Positions 33,863 through 43,700 of a DNA stretch of 64,000 nt are shown here, piece by piece; position 1 is the first letter of the stretch; each line of letters begins with the position of its first letter. The DNA lies in contig CABXDP010000001.1 of the NCBI GenBank assembly GCA_902511025.1, forward strand, positions 1 to 64,000, in the 5' to 3' direction. This DNA is from an uncultured Gammaproteobacteria bacterium. GTDB lineage: Bacteria; Pseudomonadota; Gammaproteobacteria; PS1; Pseudothioglobaceae. The translations under genes were made by a program, and so were the position numbers. Below the pieces are notes generated by a model. It did no database searches. It had not been told where the DNA came from and saw only the letters and a program-made list of their open reading frames with translations.

Positions 33863-34692
33863 ATCCTTTGATACAGTGTAGGAAACATTTTTCCTGATAA
33901 ATCGTCACCATTTTGATAACCATTTGACTCCATTATTGCCCTTTCAGCTTGAGCCCAATCTCCTCGATACTCAATTCTAGAGCCCTCTTTGGCCATTCTG
34001 AGCGTGTATCTATGAATAGTATTCTTTGGTACAGACTGACTTAAGCTTCCGTGCAGAGTTCTAATATCAAAAAAGACACAATCACCTATATCTAAGTCCC
34101 ACTGAAGGAATTCATAATCATCCTTATTATTAAGAATATCAGGGGTAATATCATAGCTTTTTCCATTCACTACCCCAGCCCTCCCATCGTCTGGATGTCC
34201 TTCTTGGAATCGAGTACGAATATAGAGCTTATCCCAGAGATGTGAACCCTTAATCCAAGAAATTGCTTCTTCTTTGAGGACTGGCTCCAAAGGAAGCCAT
34301 AAAACACACATTGAGCCATCAAAATCAAAGTATGAAATATCATGATGGAATGGCGCTCCAGATTTAGAACCCGCCTCTCTAAGAAACCAGTTGTCCATAA
34401 CTAGGTTGACTTGACTTGCATCCATCAGTTCGGAGGCAATTTGAGCCGTTGGTGAATTATGAACGAAATCTGTAAATTCATCAAAAAGATCCCACGTCCA
34501 AAAATCTTCGAAGTAACCAGGCAAGTCATCATCTTTAGTGTGCCTTACAAAACGCGGGCTAGGATTTAGTATGTCTTTAGAAATGCCCTCTCTAAGACAT
34601 TCAATCCAAGCTTTATCAAACTTCCCTTTAATTAAAACTGCACCATCTTTTCTATACTGATTAATTTGATCAGTATTAAGCAATTTACTCAT
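33859..34692 (-). CDS. Phytanoyl-CoA dioxygenase family protein
   Basis: An Fe(II)/2-oxoglutarate oxygenase of 277 residues. The metal motif is APFHHDISYFDFDGS (H116, D118), the distal His is in DIRTLHGSLSQS, and the 2-oxoglutarate Arg is in TIHRYTLRMAKEG. It is distinct from the PHYHD1-like protein at 19574. Coupled to the PanB-like gene by an ATGA overlap and 14 bases after the zinc-ribbon gene, it belongs to a three-gene minus-strand operon. Substrate unknown. Confidence 0.88.
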   Translation of the reverse strand: MSKLLNTDQINQYRKDGAVLIKGKFDKAWIECLREGISKDILNPSPRFVRHTKDDDLPGYFEDFWTWDLFDEFTDFVHNSPTAQIASELMDASQVNLVMDNWFLREAGSKSGAPFHHDISYFDFDGSMCVLWLPLEPVLKEEAISWIKGSHLWDKLYIRTRFQEGHPDDGRAGVVNGKSYDITPDILNNKDDYEFLQWDLDIGDCVFFDIRTLHGSLSQSVPKNTIHRYTLRMAKEGSRIEYRGDWAQAERAIMESNGYQNGDDLSGKMFPTLYQRI

Positions 34693-34706
34693 ACAACTTC
34701 TCTAGC

Positions 34707-34898
34707 TTATATAGCGCAGCTCATGTCGTTACCACAACACATTGGCGATTTAATTTTGCCATGGCCATTTGGACATTTTGAGATTTGGACTGAACTTCCA
34801 TCGTTTAGCTTTAGAGAGTCGTCTGTAAGTGGCTCATCACACTTAGCACAGGTCGCATTTACAGCCATTCCACAGTTATTACATTCATAAGTTGCCAT
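34707..34898 (-). CDS. Small zinc-ribbon protein, 63 residues
   Basis: Two Cys knuckles at the start (YECNNCGMAVNATCAKCDEP: C6, C9, C17, C20) and further cysteines at C42, C54, C55 and C61 with H46 suggest one or two bound metal ions. A strong RBS (AAGGAG) precedes the ATG. It leads the operon with the PhyH and PanB-like genes. No named family is recognised. It could deliver metal to the oxygenase or act as a regulator, both guesses. Confidence 0.75.
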   Translation of the reverse strand: MATYECNNCGMAVNATCAKCDEPLTDDSLKLNDGSSVQISKCPNGHGKIKSPMCCGNDMSCAI

Positions 34899-35023
34899 AG
34901 CATTCTCCTTAGTAAGTTATCAATATCTTAACAGATTGAAACTCATTTTTATCGATTATATTCATCAAATGACCATCAATATTTCATCACTATGACAAAC
35001 TTAAGGTATATCATTTGTAAGTA

Positions 35024-35431
35024 ATGAAAAACTTTCTTTTAATTTTATTTCTTTCGCTTGGTCTTTTAAATTTTTCATATGCTGGCGGGGATGACAGGGA
35101 CCAACAACTCCCACTCAACTCACTCAATTCAGAGGAAGAAATCAATGAAGAAGGGGTTCCACGTTTTTTAAAGGAAGATGATGAAGTCATTCAAGACAAA
35201 GAGGTTCAGCAAGGACAAAAAGAAATAGAAGAGCTCATCCAAAATAAGTTAGTTAATCAAGAAACACCCACAAAAACTGAAGAATTTATAGAGTCAGATG
35301 TTGACTCAAGCTCTAAGGTTCAAAAACTCATTAATCGTTATATCAAGTCGGATCAAGGAATCCTAGTCATGCTTTTTCTCTTAGTGGTGTCGCTGATATT
35401 AATATTTAATTTCTTTATGCGAGAAAAGTAG
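35024..35431 (+). CDS. Exported/membrane-anchored acidic protein, unknown
   Basis: A signal peptide (FLLILFLSLGLLNFSYAGG) leads to a 90-residue, very acidic, probably disordered region (NSEEEINEEG, EDDEVIQDKE). A C-terminal helix follows (residues about 112-131, GILVMLFLLVVSLILIFNFF) and a short basic end. The protein is likely held in the inner membrane with the acidic part in the periplasm. No family is recognised. Its stop is 1 base from the psuG stop on the other strand. Confidence 0.6.
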   Translation: MKNFLLILFLSLGLLNFSYAGGDDRDQQLPLNSLNSEEEINEEGVPRFLKEDDEVIQDKEVQQGQKEIEELIQNKLVNQETPTKTEEFIESDVDSSSKVQKLINRYIKSDQGILVMLFLLVVSLILIFNFFMREK

Positions 35432-36352
35432 CTAATCCTCTTTTGAATAGTGAAGTGCAATCTTGGACGCTAAATCTGCGTTGTTTTGAATAAGTTTAAT
35501 ATTGGCATCCAAACTCTTGCCCTGAGTTATTTCGTTCACTTTAGACAATAAGTAAGGCGTGATTTCCTTGCCAGTGATATTTTCATGATCAGCATCAATA
35601 ATTGCCTGGTAAATTGCCTCATTCATAATGCCAGTATCTAACTCAAAGGCAACAGGAATTGGATTTGTAACAAGGACACCACCATCAATAGATAAATTCC
35701 ATTTGGTTTTTAGTATCTCAGAAATCTCTTGAGCTGAATCAATCTTATAGTCGACATCAAAACCAGACTCAGAGGAATAAAAGGCTGGAAGTTCAGAGGT
35801 TTTGTAGCCAATCACAGGAACACCCTTAGTCTCAAGGTACTCCAAGGTCAGACCTAAATCTAAAATTGCCTTAGCTCCTGCGCACACAACGCAGACATTA
35901 GTATTCGCAAGCTCCTCAAGGTCAGCAGAAATATCGAGGGTATTTTCTCCACCCCTATGCACTCCACCAATACCGCCAGTAGCAAATATCGCTATGTTGG
36001 CAAGGCTTGCTATGATCATTGTCGAGGCAACCGTAGTTGAGCCTGATAGTTTCTGAGCGACAGTGATGGGCAGGTCTCTTCTGGAGACTTTTTTAACGTC
36101 TTCGTTGGTCGCTAAAAACTCAATTTCTTCAGTTGTTAGTCCAACCTTTAATCGCCCATTAATTATAGCTATAGTTGCTGGTACGGCGCTATTTGAACGA
36201 ACAGTCTCCTCAACCATGAGGGCAGTTTCAACGTTTTTAGGATACGGCATTCCATGAGAGATAATGGTCGACTCTAGGGCAACAATGGGCTCCTTATTTT
36301 TTAATGCATTCTCTACTTCAGGATGAATATCTAAGTAGTTACTAAAATTCAT
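35432..36352 (-). CDS. psuG: Pseudouridine-5'-phosphate glycosidase
   Basis: It splits pseudouridine phosphate to uracil and ribose 5-phosphate. Hallmarks are VALESTIISHGMPYPKN near the start, AIINGRLKVGLT, FATGGIGGVHRG, and VLVTNPIPVAFELD. At 306 residues it is complete. Its start overlaps psuK by 4 bases, so kinase and glycosidase are made together for pseudouridine salvage. Confidence 0.96.
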   Translation of the reverse strand: MNFSNYLDIHPEVENALKNKEPIVALESTIISHGMPYPKNVETALMVEETVRSNSAVPATIAIINGRLKVGLTTEEIEFLATNEDVKKVSRRDLPITVAQKLSGSTTVASTMIIASLANIAIFATGGIGGVHRGGENTLDISADLEELANTNVCVVCAGAKAILDLGLTLEYLETKGVPVIGYKTSELPAFYSSESGFDVDYKIDSAQEISEILKTKWNLSIDGGVLVTNPIPVAFELDTGIMNEAIYQAIIDADHENITGKEITPYLLSKVNEITQGKSLDANIKLIQNNADLASKIALHYSKED

Positions 36353-37290
36353 GATCCCTCTTCCTTTAATAATAATTGAACTCGCTCTTCTGACAAATCA
36401 TCACTAATAGTGTTGGCACTCCTAAGGGCAATCACAGCCGCTGCAGAAGCAAATTCAGCTGTCTCTTTAATGCTATTGAGATTAAGAAAACCATAGACAA
36501 CTCCAGCAGTAAAAGCATCTCCAGCTCCGTTTGCGCTAATCATGTTAGCGTCTTCATGAAGGTGTAGACCAAAATCTTTACCATCATAATAAAAAACCCC
36601 TTCTTCTCCTAGCGTAATAAAAATTTGCTTACAGCCCATGTCAAAAATTTTTTGAGCCGCCTCGAGCATACTATCTTTGTCTGTAATCTTTACGCCAGAG
36701 ATCAGTTCAGTCTCTAGCCTATTTGGTTTGACCGTATGAAACCGACCAATGAGTTTAATAATCTTAGAGGTTTTAGCAAATGAAACAGGGTCCAAGAATA
36801 GAGGAATATAGCTATATTCATCGGTCAAATGTTCAATGACTGGTATAGGAATATTTGTATCTACTACGATTGCACTACTTTGAGCTATGGCTTGGTCCCA
36901 GTTATGAATGTCTTGGATTGTCATTTCATCAATAATGCGCATATCTGATATAGACACAAGCATATCGTTGTTATCATCCAACACTGATAAATATTGACTA
37001 GTTGGGAGATGGCTATCTTTTTTTATGAGCGAAGTGTCGACACCTGATTCTTTAGATTTATTGACGACAAAGTCTCCTAATGCGTCATTCCCTACATAAG
37101 AGAGTATCTTTGAATGAATGTTAAGTTTTGCTATATTCTCAGCAATATTTCTACCAACACCTCCTGCCGACATTGTTATCTCTCCAGGGTTTGAATCATT
37201 GAAAACGAGTGGATTTTCAGTGGAACCTTGCAGGTCTATATTCAAGCCACCGATAACTGAAACGAAAGGCTGAGCTGTTTTATTTTGCAT
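36349..37290 (-). CDS. psuK: Pseudouridine kinase (PfkB family)
   Basis: A ribokinase-fold sugar kinase of 313 residues. VIGGLNIDLQG is at the N-terminus, GGVGRNIAENIAKL is the first PfkB signature, and NGAGDAFTAGVVYGFL holds the catalytic Asp. Overlap with psuG makes pseudouridine the most likely substrate. It is the first gene of the pair. Confidence 0.93.
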   Translation of the reverse strand: MQNKTAQPFVSVIGGLNIDLQGSTENPLVFNDSNPGEITMSAGGVGRNIAENIAKLNIHSKILSYVGNDALGDFVVNKSKESGVDTSLIKKDSHLPTSQYLSVLDDNNDMLVSISDMRIIDEMTIQDIHNWDQAIAQSSAIVVDTNIPIPVIEHLTDEYSYIPLFLDPVSFAKTSKIIKLIGRFHTVKPNRLETELISGVKITDKDSMLEAAQKIFDMGCKQIFITLGEEGVFYYDGKDFGLHLHEDANMISANGAGDAFTAGVVYGFLNLNSIKETAEFASAAAVIALRSANTISDDLSEERVQLLLKEEGS

Positions 37291-37409
37291 GGAGCATAAA
37301 AGTTGAAATTTGATTATATTATCTCATTATTTGAGTACACAAAATACCACAAAAAAATAATATAAATTACTTGATAGAATAGAAATGAATTCACTAAAAT
37401 TAGGTTCCA

Positions 37410-38900
37410 ATGAATAACGTATTTGTCGCACTTGGAAACCAACTTTTTGAGCCTCAGCTTTTAATAAAGTTAGGTTGTAAACATGTATTTATGTCAGAAG
37501 ATTTTGAGCTATGCCGCTATGAAAAGCATCATAAACTCAAGCTCTATCTTTTTCTGACAGCAATGAGAGAGTATCGAGATGAACTTGAGGATGCAGGCCT
37601 ATCAGTTCAATACTCCCAGCTTGAAGATAGAACTGAGAATGAGACATTCTTAGAGCATCTTGTTGACTTTGCAACGAAGAACAATATCCAGCAACTTAAT
37701 TTCTTTGAAATTGAAGACAAACCCTTTGAAAAAATTCTATTAGAGGGCCTTACTAACTCCAACATTAAATCAATTATTCATTCATCCCCAAATTTCTTAT
37801 TTTCAAGGGAAGAATTTCAACTACTTAATAAAGATAAAAAAGTTTTCAGAATGGCAAATTTCTATCAGCAAGGTAGAAAGAAGTTTGATATCTTGATTGA
37901 TGAAAATCAAAAACCAATTGGTGGGAAGTGGTCATTTGATCAAGAAAATCGAAAAAAAATACCCTTAAAAACGCCTATTCCTGTGATGCCAAATTTTGAA
38001 CTTTCTAAGTATCACGAAAGCATCTCTAGTCTCATTAATGAGCACTTTAGTGACCACCCTGGTTACCTTAATAATCCTTGGTTTCCTGTCAACCGGCAAG
38101 ATGCAGAACACCAATTTACTGACTTTATTAAAAATAGGATGACTAATTTTGGCATCTATGAGGATGCAATGCTTGAGGGTCAAAACTTCTTATTTCACAG
38201 CTGTATCAGCTCCTCCATGAATATTGGTCTCTTGTCTCCACAAAAGGTCATTCAAACACTTCTAGATTGTGCAAAAGAGTTTGAAATTCCAATGAACTCT
38301 CTGGAGGGCTTTATAAGGCAAGTATTAGGATGGAGAGAATTTATTAGAGGAATCTATCAAGTCAAAGGCGATGACCAAATGAAACGTAATTACTGGCAAC
38401 ATACTGGCAAGCTGACAGAGAGCTGGTATGAGGCTTCGACTGGAATAGTACCATTAGATGACTCCATTAAAACAGCCCTTGAAGACGGCTACAATCATCA
38501 TATACCTAGGCTTATGGTCATTAGTAATCTAATGAACCTTTGCGAGATTAACCCAAAAGAAATTTATCGATGGTTTATGGAGATGTATATCGACTCATCA
38601 GAATGGGTCATGGTGCCAAATGTGTTTGGTATGGCGACATACTCAGATGGAGGCTTGATGTCGACAAAGCCCTACACTTGTGGATCTAACTATTTCTTAA
38701 AAATGAGTAACTATAAGAAAGGCGAGTGGTGCGATGTTGTAGACGGTCTTTATTGGCGCTTTATTGAAAAGAATAGAAGTTTTTATCAATCCAATCCTCG
38801 GCTTTCCTTGCAAGCAACATTTCTAGATAGACTCTCCCCTGAGCGAAAAGAGAGGATTTTTAGTAAAGCTGAAAACTTCATTCATGAACACACCGCTTAA
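37410..38900 (+). CDS. Photolyase-related protein (DPRP / FeS-BCP family), reduced Cys set
   Basis: The 496-residue flavoprotein matches the deoxyribodipyrimidine photolyase-related family (PF04244). It opens FVALGNQLFEPQL and has GFIRQVLGWREFIRGIY and the C-terminal GLYWRFIEKNR. Known members (PhrB type) repair 6-4 photoproducts and hold a 4Fe-4S cluster by four Cys. Here C378 (LMNLCEINP) and C441 (WCDVVDGLYW) align with the first and last, but the middle CxxC loop after the KMSNY segment is shortened and reads NYKKGEW. C424 (YTCGSNY) is the only other candidate nearby. Cluster binding is therefore doubtful. Confidence 0.9.
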   Translation: MNNVFVALGNQLFEPQLLIKLGCKHVFMSEDFELCRYEKHHKLKLYLFLTAMREYRDELEDAGLSVQYSQLEDRTENETFLEHLVDFATKNNIQQLNFFEIEDKPFEKILLEGLTNSNIKSIIHSSPNFLFSREEFQLLNKDKKVFRMANFYQQGRKKFDILIDENQKPIGGKWSFDQENRKKIPLKTPIPVMPNFELSKYHESISSLINEHFSDHPGYLNNPWFPVNRQDAEHQFTDFIKNRMTNFGIYEDAMLEGQNFLFHSCISSSMNIGLLSPQKVIQTLLDCAKEFEIPMNSLEGFIRQVLGWREFIRGIYQVKGDDQMKRNYWQHTGKLTESWYEASTGIVPLDDSIKTALEDGYNHHIPRLMVISNLMNLCEINPKEIYRWFMEMYIDSSEWVMVPNVFGMATYSDGGLMSTKPYTCGSNYFLKMSNYKKGEWCDVVDGLYWRFIEKNRSFYQSNPRLSLQATFLDRLSPERKERIFSKAENFIHEHTA

Positions 38901-38904
38901 ATAA

Positions 38905-38930
38905 AAAGGGCTAACGTTAGCCAGCCCTTT
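38905..38930 (+). terminator. Intrinsic terminator after the photolyase gene
   Basis: AAAGGGCT (38905-38912) pairs with AGCCCTTT (38923-38930), with a 10-base loop and an interrupted T-rich tail (TATCCTTTT). It lies between convergent genes and may also serve the 5'-nucleotidase transcript. Confidence 0.75.
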
Positions 38931-38948
38931 ATCCTTTTAAGATTCTAG

Positions 38949-40589
38949 CTAGTTCTGCATGATGCGACCATCAGTATAACCAGAATACCCAGGATTTGCA
39001 CCAATATAGTCAGCAACAACTTCAGCTAAGTCTGGACCAAAGTCATAGATATCAGAAGCTGATCTGAAAACTTTATAACCGTCGCCACCGCCGCGAATAA
39101 AGTTATTAGAAACCATGCCATAGGTTTTATTTAAATCAAGTGGAACCCAAGTCCCATCTTCATCAATATCTATGGAGGTTACTCTTCCACCATTAGCTGG
39201 CTGAGACGCATCAAAGGTAAATCTCATTCCAGAAACTTGTGGGAATCTGCCAGCTACATCTTCGACTTCACTGACACCATTCTCAATGGCAGTTAAAAGC
39301 TGTTTTCCAGTTACCTTGAAAGTAGATAGTGTGTTCTGGAAAGGAAGAATTGTCATAACTTCTCCTAGCGTCACATCGCCTGCATCAAGGGATGCCCTTA
39401 TCCCTCCAGAGTTTGCTAGAGCAATCGTGTAGCCTTTGTCAATCACCGCACCTCTCATTGCATCAGCAATCATATTTCCCATGTCACATTCTTGAACGCG
39501 GCACACTGACCTATCTCCATTAAGTGATGCAGAAACATTACCAACCTGTGTCTCTTTTAGCTTATTAATTGGCTTTTCTAAAATATCTAAGCGAGTAACG
39601 ATTTGTGGGTCTTCAGCTACTGAAGAGTCAATCAAGATAGGCTCACCTTCAGCCGAAATGACATTGCCTGCCTCATCAAAGATTATATTAAGCTCTCCAA
39701 GATACTTTCCATAGGCATAAGCCTGAATAATCTGGACATCATTAACAACTGTGGGGTAAGGACCAACTGCCCTCTTATTGGTATTTGACAGCAACGCGTT
39801 ATCATGACCGCCTACAATGACATCAACTCCATAAGTATTGGCAGCAATCTCTTTGTCTATCGCGTAAGATGAGTGTGATAGAAGAATAATTTTATTAACC
39901 CCTTTTGCCTTTAAAACACGAACTTCAGACTGAACTGCATTGATTGCATCGGTAAAAATGATGTTATCTCCAGGACTTGATAGATCTTTGACATCTTCAG
40001 TCACTACCCCAATAAGTCCAATTTTTTCACCACCCTTCTCAACTATTGTCGACTTTTGAAGAATATCTCTTAATGCTGGCTCTAAACTTATGTGAGCATT
40101 AGCCATAAGTACCGGAAAATCTACAGCCTCCATAAAGTCTCTCAAGGTCTCTGGGCCATCATCAAACTCATGGTTACCAACAGCCATGCCATCATACTCA
40201 AGCGCATTCATCATGCCTGCTGCAACTTTACCTTTATAAAGATTATAAAAAAGCGTTCCTTGGAACTGATCACCACCATCTAGTAGTATCGTATTTTCAT
40301 GTCTTACTCGTGCTTCTTTAATAGCTGAAATTAATCTTGCTGTTCCTCCAAAACACTTACCCTCAGCATTACTATCTGCAGAGCAGTTATTGTCGTACTT
40401 GCTGATAGGTCTAAATCTAGCATGAAAGTCGTTTGTGTGCAGAATGGTGAGCTTAAAACCTTCATGTCCATCAGCCATGACTGGCTGAGAAAACATACCA
40501 AATGTTAAAAAACAACTAAGCCCAATTAGAATTGGCATTGCTTTATTCTTCTTCAATCTTAGTGATTGAAATGTATCAAATAGCCTCAT
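38949..40589 (-). CDS. Periplasmic 5'-nucleotidase / 2',3'-cyclic phosphodiesterase (UshA/NutA type)
   Basis: An N-terminal signal (MPILIGLSCFLTFGMFSQPVMA) lies after a charged lead, then a calcineurin-like metallophosphatase (LTILHTNDFHARF, ILLDGGDQFQGT, AVGNHEFDDG, VGGHDN) and the C-terminal nucleotidase domain (ANSGGIRASLDAGDVT, VSNNFIRGGGDGY). At 546 residues it is the normal size. It would release nucleosides and phosphate from nucleotides outside the cytoplasm, feeding the salvage genes nearby. Confidence 0.93.
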   Translation of the reverse strand: MRLFDTFQSLRLKKNKAMPILIGLSCFLTFGMFSQPVMADGHEGFKLTILHTNDFHARFRPISKYDNNCSADSNAEGKCFGGTARLISAIKEARVRHENTILLDGGDQFQGTLFYNLYKGKVAAGMMNALEYDGMAVGNHEFDDGPETLRDFMEAVDFPVLMANAHISLEPALRDILQKSTIVEKGGEKIGLIGVVTEDVKDLSSPGDNIIFTDAINAVQSEVRVLKAKGVNKIILLSHSSYAIDKEIAANTYGVDVIVGGHDNALLSNTNKRAVGPYPTVVNDVQIIQAYAYGKYLGELNIIFDEAGNVISAEGEPILIDSSVAEDPQIVTRLDILEKPINKLKETQVGNVSASLNGDRSVCRVQECDMGNMIADAMRGAVIDKGYTIALANSGGIRASLDAGDVTLGEVMTILPFQNTLSTFKVTGKQLLTAIENGVSEVEDVAGRFPQVSGMRFTFDASQPANGGRVTSIDIDEDGTWVPLDLNKTYGMVSNNFIRGGGDGYKVFRSASDIYDFGPDLAEVVADYIGANPGYSGYTDGRIMQN

Positions 40590-40701
40590 AACACATCTCC
40601 CTTTAATAGAATAGTTAGAAAATATATTGATTAATCAATAATTTGCATTTTTATTGTAGACCTTTACAAACTAAAGTGGAGGCTTCTTTTAAAAAAATTA
40701 T

Positions 40702-43700
40702 TTAAGTAAATCTGGCTTTTAATCTGGAAAGCCAGTTAGAGATATCAAGATTAATTGAGTAAAGGCAAGGAAGTAGTATTAAAGTTACAAAAGTACCAAA
40801 CAATAAACCATAACCCAAAGCCATAACCATCGGCTGAAGAAAGGCATCTTTACCACCGAAACCATAGATAAGTGGGAGAACTCCTGCAAGTGTTGTAAGG
40901 GTTGTTAAGATAACTGCCCTTAAACGATCTTTTGCACCCCTGGCAATCCATTCTTTGGAAACAAAACTCTCTCCAACTTCTTTTTTGATGTGATTCAAAT
41001 GACTAATCATAACCAGAGAATCGTTAACCACAACACCAACCAGCGCCAAAACCCCCAGTAAAACGAAAAAGCTAAATGTCTCAGAGTGAAAGAAAAAGGC
41101 CCAAACAACGCCAATCATAGCAAAGGGGATGCTAAGGATAACTAGCAACGGCTGTGAGTACGAATTAAACAATAGGGATATAAGCATATATATACCAAAT
41201 ACAGCAAAACCAAGCGCTAAAGAAAAGTCACTCAAGGCCTCTTTTGCTTCCAAGGAGCTGCCTCCTTCTATGGCGCGAACTTCAGGAAAATTGTTAATCA
41301 AATCAAGATCTTCAAGAGCCCTTTGCGAAACAGATTGAGCAGTAGTTATAGAGTCCTCAACCGCTGCACTTACTTTAACAACTCGCTCTCCATTTAAGTG
41401 CTTGTAGTTTGGGTCGCCTGGCGTCTCGATAACACTGGCAAATTGAGACATGGGAATCATTCTCCCTTGACTATTTCTGATCGAGGTTTTCGTAATATAG
41501 TCATCAGAATAGTTACTATCACCAAGATACATTTTCACATTTAGGCTAGTGTTATCAAAATCTACATCAGAAACATCCATGCCAGAATAAATTGTCCTCA
41601 AATGACTATAAACCTGCTGATATTGAATTCCTAGTCTTGCCATTGATTCGTAATCTAACAAAACCTCGATACGATTTTTACTTAAATCATCATCACGATC
41701 AATGTCGCTGACGCCGTTATAACTGTTCAGAATTTTTTCAAGTTGATCAACAGCCGCTTGTCGCTGACCATCATTACTTCCAATCAAACTGAGCTCAATG
41801 TCAAGTGCTCCTCTAGGACCACCCCTGTTTGTCCTAAAATTAATCCTTGAAACGCCTTCAATAGCTTTAGTTTCTGCTTTAAGAATTTCTATAATTTCTT
41901 TGGCAGAGATTTCACGATCATTAGCTGGAATCAAGGTGATTGCAATAGAAGCGCGATTAGATCCTCTTGATCCAATTGTGCTAGTAAAAAAGTCCAGGTT
42001 TTCACCCACCTTATCTATAATAATTTCATCAATTTTAATGATGGACTGTTCTGTAGTTTCAACTGGAGTTCCAAGAGGAGCTTGGACTCTTATATTTATG
42101 GAATTTGTCCCGCTCGATGGCCACTGAATATAACTAATCTCTTTTGTTCCAACATAGGCACTAAATGCAAGCAGCCCAATAAACAAACTCAAGACGATAA
42201 ATCGCCACCTCAAGATTACCAATAATACTTTTTCAAACCATCTCTCAACAGGCTTAAACCATGTTTTTTGTTTTTTAGCCCTACTCCCAGACATGTGCGC
42301 AGGCAAAGCAATACTTACCTCAAGTAATGAGAAAGCTAAGGCGCAGATAACAGTAATTGGCAATATATATATAAATTTACCGGTCGTACCACTGACTAAT
42401 AGAACCGTTGATATGGCCAGAACTGTCGTTAAAATAGTGGTAATAACTGGCATGATGACCCTTTTGAGGCCATCAACGATATTTTGATAAACGTCACCGC
42501 CCTTCTCTTTGTAGTGATGAATACTCTCAGCTATGATGATGCTGTCATCTACAACTAGACCTAAGACCAAAACCATTCCAATCGTTGAAATTAAATTAAT
42601 AGTTTCACCTGCAAAACCAAGAAAAGCAACGGTACCCAAAAGGGTAACTGGGATACTGATGGCAACCCAAAACGCAGTCTTTAAAGATAAAAATAAGCCC
42701 AAAACAACCATAATGAGAGCTAGTCCCACTAAGGCGTTATTCATGACAATACTTAATCGATTGGAGACTGACTTTGATCTATCATCGGTAACTATTAAAT
42801 TAAGGTCAGAGGGATACGTTTCTTTTAGTGTGTTTAAAGTCTCTCTTACTTTTTCAACCGTTCTAATAACGTCGGCTTTTTCTGTTTTTGTAACCTTTAG
42901 AATATAACCCTTAGTTCCATTAATACGAGTAATTGTATTTAAACCAATCTCACCTTCATCGATTGTTGCAATGTCTTTTAAAAGAATTGTAGGCCCATCA
43001 AAGCTAGACTTAACAACAACATTCTCCAAAGACTCCATCGTTTCATATTCAGAGATAATAACTATATTTTTTTGGTTTCTCCCTTGATTATTGTCACCAA
43101 TGGCAGAACGAATATTTTGATCCGCGATAACACTTCTGACCTGATCAAAAGAGAGCTGATACTGCAAAAGCTTTTCTGGATTAATTCTGATCTGCACTTC
43201 TCTGTCTGAATCTCCACTCACATTAACACTTGAAACGCCATCAATCAACGATAGGTTTTTCTCAATATTATTTGCTATGGCTTTGGCAGTCTCGATATTT
43301 ATATTGTCACCCCCTATGACTATCGTGAGAATTGGCCACTCCGTGCTGGTTCTGTCAATCACTCGTGGATCGTTAGCATCTTCAGGTAAGTCTTCAATCT
43401 CATTGACCGCCTCAGAAATACTGTCCTTCACTGATTGAATGTCATCCACATCTTCCTCAATTTCAATATTGATTCTAGATGACCCTTCAGAGGAGGTAGA
43501 GGTTAACTCCTTGATTCCGTAGATTCCCTTTATTTTGTTCTCAATAACATTCGTAATATTCTTCTCAACATCTCTAGGTGATGCACTCGGATAAGAAGTG
43601 TTTATTGAAAGTCGATCAAATTCAATAACTGGGTATGTATCACGCTGTATTTTTTGAAGCGTCATAAAGCCCAATATCACAACAGACAATGTAAAAAGGA

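Noticed and set aside
42533-42907. 124-residue plus-strand ORF, also 41798-42127
   Set aside because: Both are antisense to the RND transporter gene, have low-complexity composition and no RBS.
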